Assembly: GCA_963169875.1 (NCBI GenBank)
Contig: CAUJEL010000115.1
Location: 1 to 43,096 of the forward strand
Source of the DNA: Candidatus Zhuqueibacterota bacterium
GTDB lineage: Bacteria; Zhuqueibacterota; Zhuqueibacteria; Residuimicrobiales; Residuimicrobiaceae
DNA length: 43,096 nucleotides
Direction: 5' to 3'
A program made the position numbers and the translations under genes. The notes beneath the pieces were generated by a model. The model was given only the letters and a program-made list of their open reading frames with translations, did not search any database and was not told the origin of the DNA. Each line of letters opens with the position of its first letter. Within the stretch, counting starts at the first letter, position 1. Positions 33,401 to 40,653 of the stretch are shown here, one piece after another.

Positions 33401-33594
33401 AAAATGGTGTACTCGCCGTCCATGTTGGTCACAGCGCCCATGGCCGTGCCCTTGACCAGGACATTGGCACCGGGCAGGGCCGCGCCCGTGTTGACATCTC
33501 TGACAACACCGCTGATTTTGCCCGTGGTTCCGGCAAAAACCCATGTGATCGAGCATAAAACGAGAATGCCCAATAGGATGTGTTTCAACTTCAT
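30448..33594 (-). CDS. SusC-like TonB-dependent outer-membrane receptor 3
   Basis: A 1048-aa receptor with a signal peptide (1-21), carboxypeptidase-regulatory-like domain (GKISGVVRDVNTGAALPGAN, GEYTILNVPPGAYSL), plug (SIRGSSANQALFMVDGVVMRD; GGFGAEYNNVRSGLVNVVTREG) and a barrel ending LNPRQVFFGITLNYNF. It is the most divergent of the three receptors and carries an extra stretch near the end (about 985-1025, with KRYMQYVDGQWAQVPQSK). AAGGAG precedes the ATG by about ten bases. It heads a five-gene operon: receptor, partner, PorV-like, TIG lipoprotein, propeller T9SS protein. Upstream are a promoter-like element and a small palindrome (separate entries). The ligand is unknown. Confidence 0.93.
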   Translation of the reverse strand: MKLKHILLGILVLCSITWVFAGTTGKISGVVRDVNTGAALPGANVLVKGTAMGAVTNMDGEYTILNVPPGAYSLQASIIGYTSMTLTDVRVNIDLTTTQDFKLKEQTLVGDEITVRAERPVVQKDVAGSQMQVTSEQIENLPVATVGEAVGLQAGVGSDLSIRGSSANQALFMVDGVVMRDERDNAPIAKIPLSAVQQISVQAGGFGAEYNNVRSGLVNVVTREGDADSYSASFTFRYKPASQKYFGDGPFDPNSYWLRPYLDDAVCWTGTDNGAWDVYTQDEYPAFKGWNAVSQQYLGDSDPRNDLSPDGCQRLFQWEHRKQGDIKDPDYLYDVGFGGPVPIIGKKLGNLRFFLSSRKERDMYMIQISRPDLVDQSSMLKLAADITPSMKLSINGLYGEQRAVTSNAQGTSIISSPEGIASVTSGKTIAIASRIYTDIYYCPTSRFYSTMSGKLTHMLSPKTYYETQLKYTRSKYFTMPQNYRDLTTQYEVLPGFYRDESPVGFSEDYTTTAYGALIMGGPVSAQRDFSFIQSYSAKFDLVSQVDHRNQVKTGVEIVYDDFDMSFGYFSNSLRESNTWTRIDQSPIRANFYVQDKLEFEGFISTVGVLFDYTAPNSNWYDVSPYDRTFYTMRYRETMDEQYKTKTMKNQLTVSPRLSVSHPITANSKLYFNYGHYRQLPTSERLYRVQRAHTNQIDYIGDPTIPLERTVSYELGYAQALFSNYLFTLSAYYKDITDQPYSVTYQSKDAQVNYSKMTNLSYADIRGFEADLSKTFGRWIVGDINYEYRVETSGHFGYAYQYENPQEQREYESENPVQTKPRPRPRFKAYLDLRSPEDFGPKVLGHNILGGWNLNTIARWTAGNWFTWNPQDITGILYNVQWKDYYNIDLKFSKSFNMGPFDLKAYVDVYNALNFKYYSGYGYEDIYDEQDYYKSLHLPEDVVKNLGYEDYIPGDDRPGDYRKEDVAFQPIEWTKDLTTVAAPIARAIYYEGASKRYMQYVDGQWAQVPQSKMDKIIKDKAYINMPAQTFWTFLNPRQVFFGITLNYNF

Positions 33595-33635
33595 AGCGTG
33601 ACACTCCTTATTAGTGTAAGGTAATTCGGCATGGA

Positions 33636-33644
33636 ATTATCACA
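33636..33644 (-). promoter_or_regulatory. Candidate extended -10 promoter of the receptor 3 operon
   Basis: On the minus strand TGTGATAAT forms an extended -10 element (TGn followed by GATAAT), placing the start of transcription about 35 bases upstream of the receptor 3 ATG. The region 17 bases further upstream (ACTTTA) is a poor -35, as is usual for extended -10 promoters. A second possible pair, TTGCAT and TAGACT with 17-base spacing, lies at 33799-33827 and would give a leader of about 200 bases. Neither is proven. Confidence 0.3.
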
Positions 33645-33680
33645 GGTCGTGGAGAGAATAAAGTGTGAAAAGGTCAGGTG

Positions 33681-33694
33681 TGAATCAAGATTCA
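33681..33694. promoter_or_regulatory. Palindrome upstream of the receptor 3 operon (possible operator)
   Basis: TGAATCAAGATTCA is two perfect six-base half-sites with a two-base spacer. It lies about 40 bases upstream of the extended -10 candidate, where an activator would bind, or inside the leader if the distal promoter is used. No regulator gene is adjacent, so its binding protein is unknown. Confidence 0.3.
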
Positions 33695-33834
33695 AATCGT
33701 TTCCTCCGCAATTTGCATTAAATTCCCGGTTCAGTAGCAAATAAGAACAAGATTACTGTGCGTTGGAAAAAGAGAGAAACTACAGAGCACTGAATATAAG
33801 TCTACCCTTTTTCGCATAAAAATGCAAGCTTTTT

Positions 33835-35163
33835 TTACAGCATATCACTTGCCAATTCCGCCAGAGCGGATCGCTCTCCTTTTTCCAGAGTGACATGGGC
33901 GTAGATGGCTTGTCCCTGCATGCGATTGATGAGATAGTTGAAGCCGGTGGATCGCATATCCAGATAAGGGGTGTCGATCTGCGAGGGATCGCCGGTGAAA
34001 ACGACTTTGGTGCCTTCGCCCGCACGCGTGATGATGGTCTTGATTTCGTGTGGCGTCAAATTCTGCGCTTCGTCCACGATGAAATAGATGTGATCCAGAC
34101 TGCGGCCGCGGATATAAGCCAGGGGCGCAATTTCGAGTTTGCCGCTCTCCAGCATGTCATTGATGCGCACGGTGCGCTCGTCGTTCTCCTTGAACTGATT
34201 GCGGATCACGCCGAGATTGTCAAAGAGCGGCTGCATATAGGGATCGAGTTTGGATTCGATATCGCCGGGCAGGTAACCGAGATCGCGATTGGACAGCGCC
34301 ACCACCGGTCGGGCGAGAAAAATTTGCCGGTACTCCTTGCGCATCTCCAGGGCACCCGCCAGCGCCAGCAGCGTCTTGCCGGTGCCGGCTTTGCCGCTCA
34401 ATGTGACCAGCTGCACATCCGGCTGCGTCAACGCATGGATGGCGAAGGACTGCTCCGCATTGCGCGGCGTAATGCCGTAGGCCTGCAGTTTTTCCAGACG
34501 TTCGAGCATTTGCGAGTGGGGATTATAATAGGCCAGAACCGATTTGCTGGCATTGCGCAGAATGAAATATTCGTTGGCTACAGGCGCTTCGATTTCCGCT
34601 TCCGCCGGCGAAATCTCGTGCGGCGCCGCAAACAAGCGGTTGATCACTTCGGGATTGATATCTTCACACAAGCGCTTACCGCGGTATAGCTTGTCGATGT
34701 CTTTGATTTTGTCGGTATAATAATCTTGAGAGGCGAGGCCGAGGGCACGGGCTTTGAGGCGCAGATTCACATCCTTGCTGACCAGGACGATTTGCTGACG
34801 GGGATGTTTTTTCTGCAGAGACAGGGCGGCGCTGAGAATGCGATGATCCGATTTGTGCTCGAAAAAGGCATCGGCGACTTCTGGTTCATCGCTGAAAACC
34901 GTGAGGATGGATATATTGCCACGACCCTCCCCCAAACGGACGCCATCCCGCACCAGCTGCTCACCAGAAAACGTATCCAATAAGCGAATAAATTCCCGCG
35001 CATGATAATTGATCAAATCCTGACCACGCTTGAACGCATCGATTTCTTCGATGACCGTGATCGGAATGACAATATCGTTTTCTTGGAAATGAAAAATGCA
35101 GGTAGAGTCGTGCAGGATGACGTTTGTATCAAGGACAAAGGTCTTCTTCAAATCCTCCTCCAA
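33835..35163 (-). CDS. PhoH-family ATPase with N-terminal PIN domain (YlaK/PhoH2 type)
   Basis: A 442-aa cytoplasmic protein of the PhoH2 group. The PIN domain (about 8-155) has acidic residues in VLDTNVILHD (D12), VIEEID (E39/E40), SDHRIL (D106) and SKDVNLRLK (D131), fitting a metal-dependent ribonuclease site. The PhoH ATPase domain (about 220-440) has Walker A GKAGTGKT (257-264) and Walker B FIVDEAQN (361-368), then VVFTGDPSQID. PhoH2 proteins act as RNA unwinding and cleaving enzymes; members elsewhere are linked to a toxin-antitoxin arrangement, but no small antitoxin gene is seen upstream here. It is transcribed divergently from the EndoQ-UvrD gene across a 724-base gap, and stands as a single gene. 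Confidence 0.93.
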   Translation of the reverse strand: MEEDLKKTFVLDTNVILHDSTCIFHFQENDIVIPITVIEEIDAFKRGQDLINYHAREFIRLLDTFSGEQLVRDGVRLGEGRGNISILTVFSDEPEVADAFFEHKSDHRILSAALSLQKKHPRQQIVLVSKDVNLRLKARALGLASQDYYTDKIKDIDKLYRGKRLCEDINPEVINRLFAAPHEISPAEAEIEAPVANEYFILRNASKSVLAYYNPHSQMLERLEKLQAYGITPRNAEQSFAIHALTQPDVQLVTLSGKAGTGKTLLALAGALEMRKEYRQIFLARPVVALSNRDLGYLPGDIESKLDPYMQPLFDNLGVIRNQFKENDERTVRINDMLESGKLEIAPLAYIRGRSLDHIYFIVDEAQNLTPHEIKTIITRAGEGTKVVFTGDPSQIDTPYLDMRSTGFNYLINRMQGQAIYAHVTLEKGERSALAELASDML

Positions 35164-35887
35164 GAAACAGAAAAATTCGTTCTAAAAATAAGGTTTTCAT
35201 CCGGAAAATGCAAGCATTTTTCGCACCTAAGTGTAGTACAATCAGTTATTTTTATCATCGAATTAACGGAACCGCTTCCAATGTTTTTTCCAGCAACTCA
35301 CACCCCGAGTCCCCCTCCTCCCGACCTCTCTTTTACAAATTATTGAACAGTTTATTTTTTCATTGAACATATGAACCGTTTTGATTGAGGCAGATTCAAC
35401 ATTGCTTTTTCCTTGTTTTTTATGCCCTTTTTGCTTGAACTTTCCTGTGGCGCCCGCTCATTTGTCAGTAATTTAATTAAAAGAGAGACTCTGTGCCGCC
35501 ACAGGGCGTCGAAAATCGCGCTAGTTCGTATTTACCAATTTTCTGCCGCCAGACTGGCGCAAACAGAAAAAAAGCGCGCGCAGTTATTTTTGCTATAAAA
35601 ATTACTGTCAATCTTTTCGTTTGCCAAATTTGTGCGCAATATAAAAGAATGCGCCGCAATACCTGAAATGGCCGGCACCATCATGGGGCAGCCTTGGGAA
35701 ATCCATTGGCAATTCCCAGAGATATTTGTATATTACCACAGCAAACTTAACCACGCCCTGAAGCGCCTTGCAGATTAATAAAAGTTCAGCTGCTTTTTGT
35801 CATAATCCTGACCCGTTTTCAACAGCTTCACAGCAGGGCATTGCTCTAATTCATGCCACACCCGCTCATCTCAAAAGATAACCAGTG
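35164..35887. other. Divergent intergenic region
   Basis: A 724-base AT-rich spacer between the divergent PhoH and EndoQ-UvrD genes. It must hold both promoters. I found no open frame with gene-like features (short frames around 35413-35598 are not supported), no tRNA-like fold and no strong -35/-10 pair. CTGTG-CCGC-CACAG near 35491-35503 is a small hairpin of unknown meaning. Confidence 0.4.
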
Positions 35888-38800
35888 ATGAAATACATCG
35901 CCGATCTCCATATCCATTCCCATTTCTCCCGCGCCACCAGCCGCCAGCTGGTACCACTGCAGCTCGCCGCCTGGGCGCAACGCAAAGGCGTCGACGTCGT
36001 CGCCACAGGCGATCTCACCCACCCGCAATGGCTCGCCGAACTCTCGGAAACCCTGCAGCCGGCCGAGGAGGCGCCCGGTCTGTTCCGCTTGAAATACGAT
36101 CTGGCCCGGCAGGCCGACTCCCTCGTGCCGGCTGCCTGCCAAAACAGCGTTTATTTCATCCTCTCCGGTGAGATCAGCAGCATCTATAAAAAAGACGGCG
36201 CCGTTCGCAAAATTCATAACGTCGTCTTCATGCCCTCCCTGGAGGCGGCCGCCAAATTTCAGGCGCGCCTCGAACGCATCGGCAACATCCGCTCCGACGG
36301 CCGCCCCATTCTCGGACTCGATGCGCATGACCTCCTGGAAATTGTCCTCAACACCGATGCGAACGCACACCTCATCCCCGCGCACATCTGGACCCCATGG
36401 TTCTCCCTGTTGGGCTCCCAATCCGGATTTGACAGCATCGAGGCCTGCTTCGGCGATCTCACCCGACATATCTTCGCTGTTGAAACCGGCCTCTCCTCCA
36501 ACCCGCCCATGAACTGGCGGCTCTCCATGCTCGACCGCTACCATCTCGTCTCCAACTCGGACGCCCATTCGCCGGAAAACCTGGCGCGCGAGGCCAACAT
36601 TTTTGATACACGTCGCTCCTACTTTGATCTCTTTGCGGCGCTGCAAAACAGAAACTCGAGCGCTTTTCTCGGCACCATCGAGTTTTTCCCCGAAGAGGGC
36701 AAATACCACATGGACGGCCATCGCAAATGCAATGCCATGCTGCGGCCGTCACAAACCATGGAACGAAATGGCCTCTGTCCGGTCTGCGGCAAACCGGTCA
36801 CCCTGGGCGTCAGTTACCGCGTCGAGGAACTGGCCGACCGGCCGGAGTGCTTCAAACTCGCGGACGCCAAACCCTACCACAGTCTGGTGCCGCTACCTGA
36901 AATCCTCGCTGAACTTTACGATATGGGCGTTAAATCCAAACGTGTGCAGGGCCTCTATCAAAAACTGCTGCACGAGGGCGGCTCCGAACTCTATCTTCTC
37001 ATGAATGCGTCCATCTCCGACCTGGAGCTCCTCGCCGGGCCCATGTTCGGCGAAGCCATTCGCCGCATGCGCGCCAGTCAGATCAGCGCCCAACCCGGCT
37101 ACGATGGCGAGTATGGCGTCATCCGCCTGTTTCAAGCCGAAGAGCGCGCACAGTGGCTGCAGCAGTCGACGCTCTTTCAGATCACCGCCCCCGCTGCAAC
37201 CAAGTCCGACAATGTCCCGCAAAAAGCCGCGGCTAAGCGCGAAAAGAAAAATCGCGTTGAAGAACCGGCCCCACGCCCCTATGGTCTCAACGCCGAACAA
37301 GCGGCCGCTGTAGCCCATCAGGGCGCGCCGCTGATCATTCAGGCCGGTCCCGGCACGGGTAAAACCCGCACCCTCACGGCACGGATCGCCCATTTGCTAA
37401 AAACGGGGATCATTCAACCGCACCAAACCCTGGCGATCACCTTCACCAACAAGGCAGCGCAGGAAATGCACGAACGGCTCACCCAGCTCCTCGGCGCGGA
37501 AAGCGCCGCCGGCATGCACATCCAGACCTTCCACGCGTTCGGCTGCGGCCTTCTGCGCGAGATCGGCACCTTCGAGGGCCGGGAAGCGGACTTTAGCATC
37601 ATCGATCCCGAGAGCGATGAGGTCTTCATTCGTGAGTTGGAACGACGCAGCGGTGAAAAATTCACCGCTTGGGAACTGCGGCACATCGAGGCTTTAAAGA
37701 CACGATTGTGCATATCCAAGCCGCAAGTGATCGAGAATTTATGGGAACCTTTTCCGGCCTATTTCCCGGGGGTGTTCCGCAGTTATGATGAAATCCTGGC
37801 CGAGTGGAATGCCGTCGATTTCAATGACTTGATCCTGCTGCCGGTGCAGCTGCTGCGCCATGACCCGGATCTGCGCCGCCGCCTGCAGCAGCGCTTTCAG
37901 GCTATTTTTGTGGATGAGTTTCAGGATATCGATGCCGCACAGTATGAGCTTTTCCGCATCTTTGCGCTGGCGGCCAGGGAAGTCTGCGCCATCGGAGATC
38001 CGGATCAGGCGATTTATGGATTCCGCGGCGCCAGCAGCGAATTTTTCCACCAGTTTCAGACCGACTTCCCCGGCGCGCGCCTCATTCGCTTGCAGCGCAA
38101 TTACCGCTCCCCGCAAAACATTTTGTCCGCTGCGCATCAAGTCCTTCAGCACGGAGCAGCCGCCGGGCACGCCCCCCTCATCGCCGAGCGCCGCGCCGAA
38201 GTCAAGGTCAATATCCGTGCCGCTTCCAGCGACCGGACGGAGGCGGCTTTCATCATCGAAAAAATGGACGAACTCGTCGGCGGAGTCAACCACCTCTCCA
38301 TGGATAGCGGTCAAACCGACGCCACCGCGCACGCGGCCTATTCCTTTGCGGACATGGCGATCCTGGTGCGCACGCGACGGCTGCTGCCGGCCGTCGAACA
38401 AGCCCTGGCGCGCGCTGGCATCCCGTTCCGATCTCTGCATCACCGCCAGCTTCTGCAGGACTCTGCGTTGTGCGGCGCCGTGGCGGCACTGCATCTCTGG
38501 CTGCAGCACAAACCCATCGCCCCCCATGTGCGGACGTTATTGCAACAGTATGAAATAGAAAATGAGGAACTTTTTAATACCCTGTGCCGTCTTATCAAAA
38601 AAGAACGATCCTGCGCGAAGGACGACCCGGAAAAACATTATGGCGCCTTGCCGGAGACAGAGCAAAAGTTGTGCAAACTTTGTGATGCTTTGCCCTCCTG
38701 GCCCCAGGATCTTGCACTGGCCACCATTTTGCAGCGCATCTTTTCGTTTCTGCCCGAACGGCAGCCGGACGTTGAGCCACTGGAGCGGCGGCGCCTGCTC

Positions 38801-39208
38801 GCCAAAGCCGCAGAATTCTCCGGTTCTGCCGGAGAATTCCTTGATCTGCTCGCTTTACAGCGGCAGATCGATGAGTATGATCCGGCCGCGGAGTATGTGC
38901 ATATTCTCACCCTGCATGCCGCCAAGGGACTCGAATTTCCAGTGGTCTTTATCGTCGGGTGCGAAGAAGGCATGTTGCCTTTTTCCCTGGCCGATGACAT
39001 GGAAGAAGAGCGCCGCCTCTTCTATGTGGGCATGACGCGAGCAGGGCAGCAGCTCTATCTCAGCCACGCCAAAACGCGGTTGCTGCACGGCCAGCTCAAA
39101 ATGCAGACGCCATCGCGCTATCTGGCGGAAATTTCTGAACAGCTGATCCGCAAACAGACGAGCCAGTATAAAAAATCCAAAAGAAACGATCAACTCAAAT
39201 TATTTTAA
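35888..39208 (+). CDS. Endonuclease Q-like PHP nuclease fused to UvrD-family helicase
   Basis: An 1106-aa fusion. Residues about 1-415 match the EndoQ/TIGR00375 family, which nicks DNA 5' of deaminated bases in archaea and some bacteria: PHP motifs DLHIHSHFS (6-14), GDLTH (41-45), DAHD (145-148), AHIWTPW (165-171) and SNSDAHSP (222-229), then GKYH (271-274) and a zinc site formed by C281 and CPVCG (297-301). After a charged linker (about 435-462) comes an SF1A helicase: Walker A AGPGTGKT (486-493), DEFQD (676-680), QAIYGFRGA (707-715), LQRNYRS (735-741), TLHAAKGLEF (1008-1017) and YVGMTRA (1046-1052). The protein ends QLKLF, like a beta-clamp-binding motif. Both halves appear intact, so nicking, unwinding and clamp tethering could be coupled in repair. 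Start: ATG 35888; an adjacent GTG at 35885 is possible. The threonine aldolase gene follows after 107 bases. Confidence 0.9.
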   Translation: MKYIADLHIHSHFSRATSRQLVPLQLAAWAQRKGVDVVATGDLTHPQWLAELSETLQPAEEAPGLFRLKYDLARQADSLVPAACQNSVYFILSGEISSIYKKDGAVRKIHNVVFMPSLEAAAKFQARLERIGNIRSDGRPILGLDAHDLLEIVLNTDANAHLIPAHIWTPWFSLLGSQSGFDSIEACFGDLTRHIFAVETGLSSNPPMNWRLSMLDRYHLVSNSDAHSPENLAREANIFDTRRSYFDLFAALQNRNSSAFLGTIEFFPEEGKYHMDGHRKCNAMLRPSQTMERNGLCPVCGKPVTLGVSYRVEELADRPECFKLADAKPYHSLVPLPEILAELYDMGVKSKRVQGLYQKLLHEGGSELYLLMNASISDLELLAGPMFGEAIRRMRASQISAQPGYDGEYGVIRLFQAEERAQWLQQSTLFQITAPAATKSDNVPQKAAAKREKKNRVEEPAPRPYGLNAEQAAAVAHQGAPLIIQAGPGTGKTRTLTARIAHLLKTGIIQPHQTLAITFTNKAAQEMHERLTQLLGAESAAGMHIQTFHAFGCGLLREIGTFEGREADFSIIDPESDEVFIRELERRSGEKFTAWELRHIEALKTRLCISKPQVIENLWEPFPAYFPGVFRSYDEILAEWNAVDFNDLILLPVQLLRHDPDLRRRLQQRFQAIFVDEFQDIDAAQYELFRIFALAAREVCAIGDPDQAIYGFRGASSEFFHQFQTDFPGARLIRLQRNYRSPQNILSAAHQVLQHGAAAGHAPLIAERRAEVKVNIRAASSDRTEAAFIIEKMDELVGGVNHLSMDSGQTDATAHAAYSFADMAILVRTRRLLPAVEQALARAGIPFRSLHHRQLLQDSALCGAVAALHLWLQHKPIAPHVRTLLQQYEIENEELFNTLCRLIKKERSCAKDDPEKHYGALPETEQKLCKLCDALPSWPQDLALATILQRIFSFLPERQPDVEPLERRRLLAKAAEFSGSAGEFLDLLALQRQIDEYDPAAEYVHILTLHAAKGLEFPVVFIVGCEEGMLPFSLADDMEEERRLFYVGMTRAGQQLYLSHAKTRLLHGQLKMQTPSRYLAEISEQLIRKQTSQYKKSKRNDQLKLF

Positions 39209-39315
39209 CCTGAACCGGTCAATCGTCTTTATCAGGTGAAGACTTGAAGCCTTCGCAGGATTGTCTCAGCGAGCAGGTCTCGCTCAAGTCTGGTTCAAAA
39301 ATTCAGGGAAACAAC

Positions 39316-40380
39316 ATGACTCCAATCGATTTGCGCAGCGACACGGTGACCAAACCCACTGCGGAGATGCGCGAGGTGATCGCCCGCGCCGAAGTGGGCG
39401 ATGACGTTTTCGGAGAAGATCCGACCGTCAATGCGCTGCAAGATAAAGTGGCAAGAATGCTTGGCAAGGAGGCGGCCCTCTTTGTCAGCAGCGGCACCAT
39501 GGGCAATCAACTGGCGATCCGCTGTCACACGGAACCCGGCGACGAGGTGATCTGCGAAGAGAACAGTCACTCTTTCAACTACGAGGGCGGCGGCCCGGCC
39601 TCTCTCTCCAATGTGCAGTTGCGTCCCCTGCCTGGTCTGCGGGGCGTCATCACCGAAGCGCAAATCCAGGCCGCCGTACGGCCGCCGGACGATCATTTTC
39701 CCAGGACCAGCCTGGTCATCGTCGAAAACACCCACAATCGCGCCAGCGGCGCCATCTTTCCGCTGGCGGAATTGCAGCGCATTTCCGCATACACCCGCAG
39801 CCACGGGCTGAAATTACACATGGATGGCGCGCGCTTGTGGAATGCCCATATTGCCACGGGGATCCCGTTACATGAATATGGTGCTCTGGTGGATTCCGTC
39901 ACCGTCTGCCTCTCCAAAGGACTCGGGGCGCCCGTGGGCTCGGTTGTGGCCGGCACGCGGGATTTCATCAGCAAAGCGCACCGGTTCCGCAAAATGTGGG
40001 GCGGCGGCATGCGGCAGGTTGGCCTCCTGGCAGCGGCCGGCATCTATGCCATAGATCACCATCTGCAGCGATTGCAGGAGGATCATCGCAGGGCTCGGCG
40101 TCTGGGAGAAACTTTCGCCAGATTCGAGGGCGTGGCGGTAGATATGGAAGCGACACAAACCAACATTATGATTGCGGATGTTGCAAAAGCAGGATTAAAA
40201 GCACCGGATTTGGTTGTTAAGATGAAAGAAAGCGGCGTGTTGTGCATCGCTTTTTCACCGACGAGGTTGCGCATGGTCACGCATTTACAGCTATCCGATG
40301 CGGACATTGACCGCACCATCGAGGTGATCGAGGAGGTACTCTTGGCCTCGGGATTGCATCCCAAATACGGTGATAACTGA
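39316..40380 (+). CDS. ltaE: Low-specificity L-threonine aldolase
   Basis: A 354-aa PLP enzyme of fold type I that splits L-threonine and L-allo-threonine into glycine and acetaldehyde. The N-terminus [18 protein letters not shown] is characteristic of the family; [43 protein letters not shown] and the PLP lysine K201 in [12 protein letters not shown] are all present. Length is normal. The start is the ATG at 39316, preceded by AGGGA; an upstream in-frame codon at 39244 adds 24 unconserved residues. It lies 107 bases after the EndoQ-UvrD gene with no terminator between, so read-through is possible, without a clear functional tie. Confidence 0.93.
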   Translation: MTPIDLRSDTVTKPTAEMREVIARAEVGDDVFGEDPTVNALQDKVARMLGKEAALFVSSGTMGNQLAIRCHTEPGDEVICEENSHSFNYEGGGPASLSNVQLRPLPGLRGVITEAQIQAAVRPPDDHFPRTSLVIVENTHNRASGAIFPLAELQRISAYTRSHGLKLHMDGARLWNAHIATGIPLHEYGALVDSVTVCLSKGLGAPVGSVVAGTRDFISKAHRFRKMWGGGMRQVGLLAAAGIYAIDHHLQRLQEDHRRARRLGETFARFEGVAVDMEATQTNIMIADVAKAGLKAPDLVVKMKESGVLCIAFSPTRLRMVTHLQLSDADIDRTIEVIEEVLLASGLHPKYGDN

Positions 40381-40586
40381 TCCATTAAAAGTTTGTCGCG
40401 CCACACCCATGGTTGCTGAACCATCCTGCAGATACGCGCGGCGCTGAGCAGCAGCCCACTCAGGAGGCATGTCTTCCACGGGTCTGGTTCGGCCTGAGTG
40501 ATGCAAGGGCTCAGGCACTCAATGCCCAGCACCGCGATTCAGCCCGAGCACATGGAGGGCTGAATTTAACAGTGTGCATTAATCAA
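40381..40586 (+). other. Structured intergenic segment with alternative pairings
   Basis: About 200 bases between ltaE and the rpoD promoter hold several complementary blocks. CACTCAGG (40457-40464) pairs with CCTGAGTG (40493-40500), while CCTGAG (40493-40498) can also pair with CTCAGG (40510-40515); the two foldings exclude each other. A separate hairpin, ATTCAGCCC with GGGCTGAAT (40537-40545 and 40557-40565), follows. It could be the ltaE 3' end, a weak terminator, or a small RNA. It does not match tRNA, tmRNA or SRP RNA patterns that I know. Confidence 0.35.
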
Positions 40587-40615
40587 TTGACATTAATGTT
40601 AATTTTAAGTAAATT
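40587..40615 (+). promoter_or_regulatory. Candidate promoter of the sigma factor gene
   Basis: TTGACA (40587-40592), a 17-base spacer, then TAAATT (40610-40615). The -35 is a perfect match to the bacterial sigma-70 consensus and the -10 matches at four of six positions, with the key first A and last T kept. Transcription would start at about 40622, giving a leader of 30-50 bases. Confidence 0.6.
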
Positions 40616-40653
40616 AGTAGCTGACTCTTTTTTTAATTCATTTTTTCACATCC

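Noticed and set aside
33835-35163. PhoH2 toxin-antitoxin pair
   Set aside because: No small antitoxin-like gene lies immediately upstream of the PIN-PhoH gene.
40440-40570. SRP RNA, tmRNA or tRNA between ltaE and rpoD
   Set aside because: The SRP GGAAGCAGC-type loop, a tRNA cloverleaf and a tmRNA tag are not found, despite the hairpins and a GGTTCG stretch.
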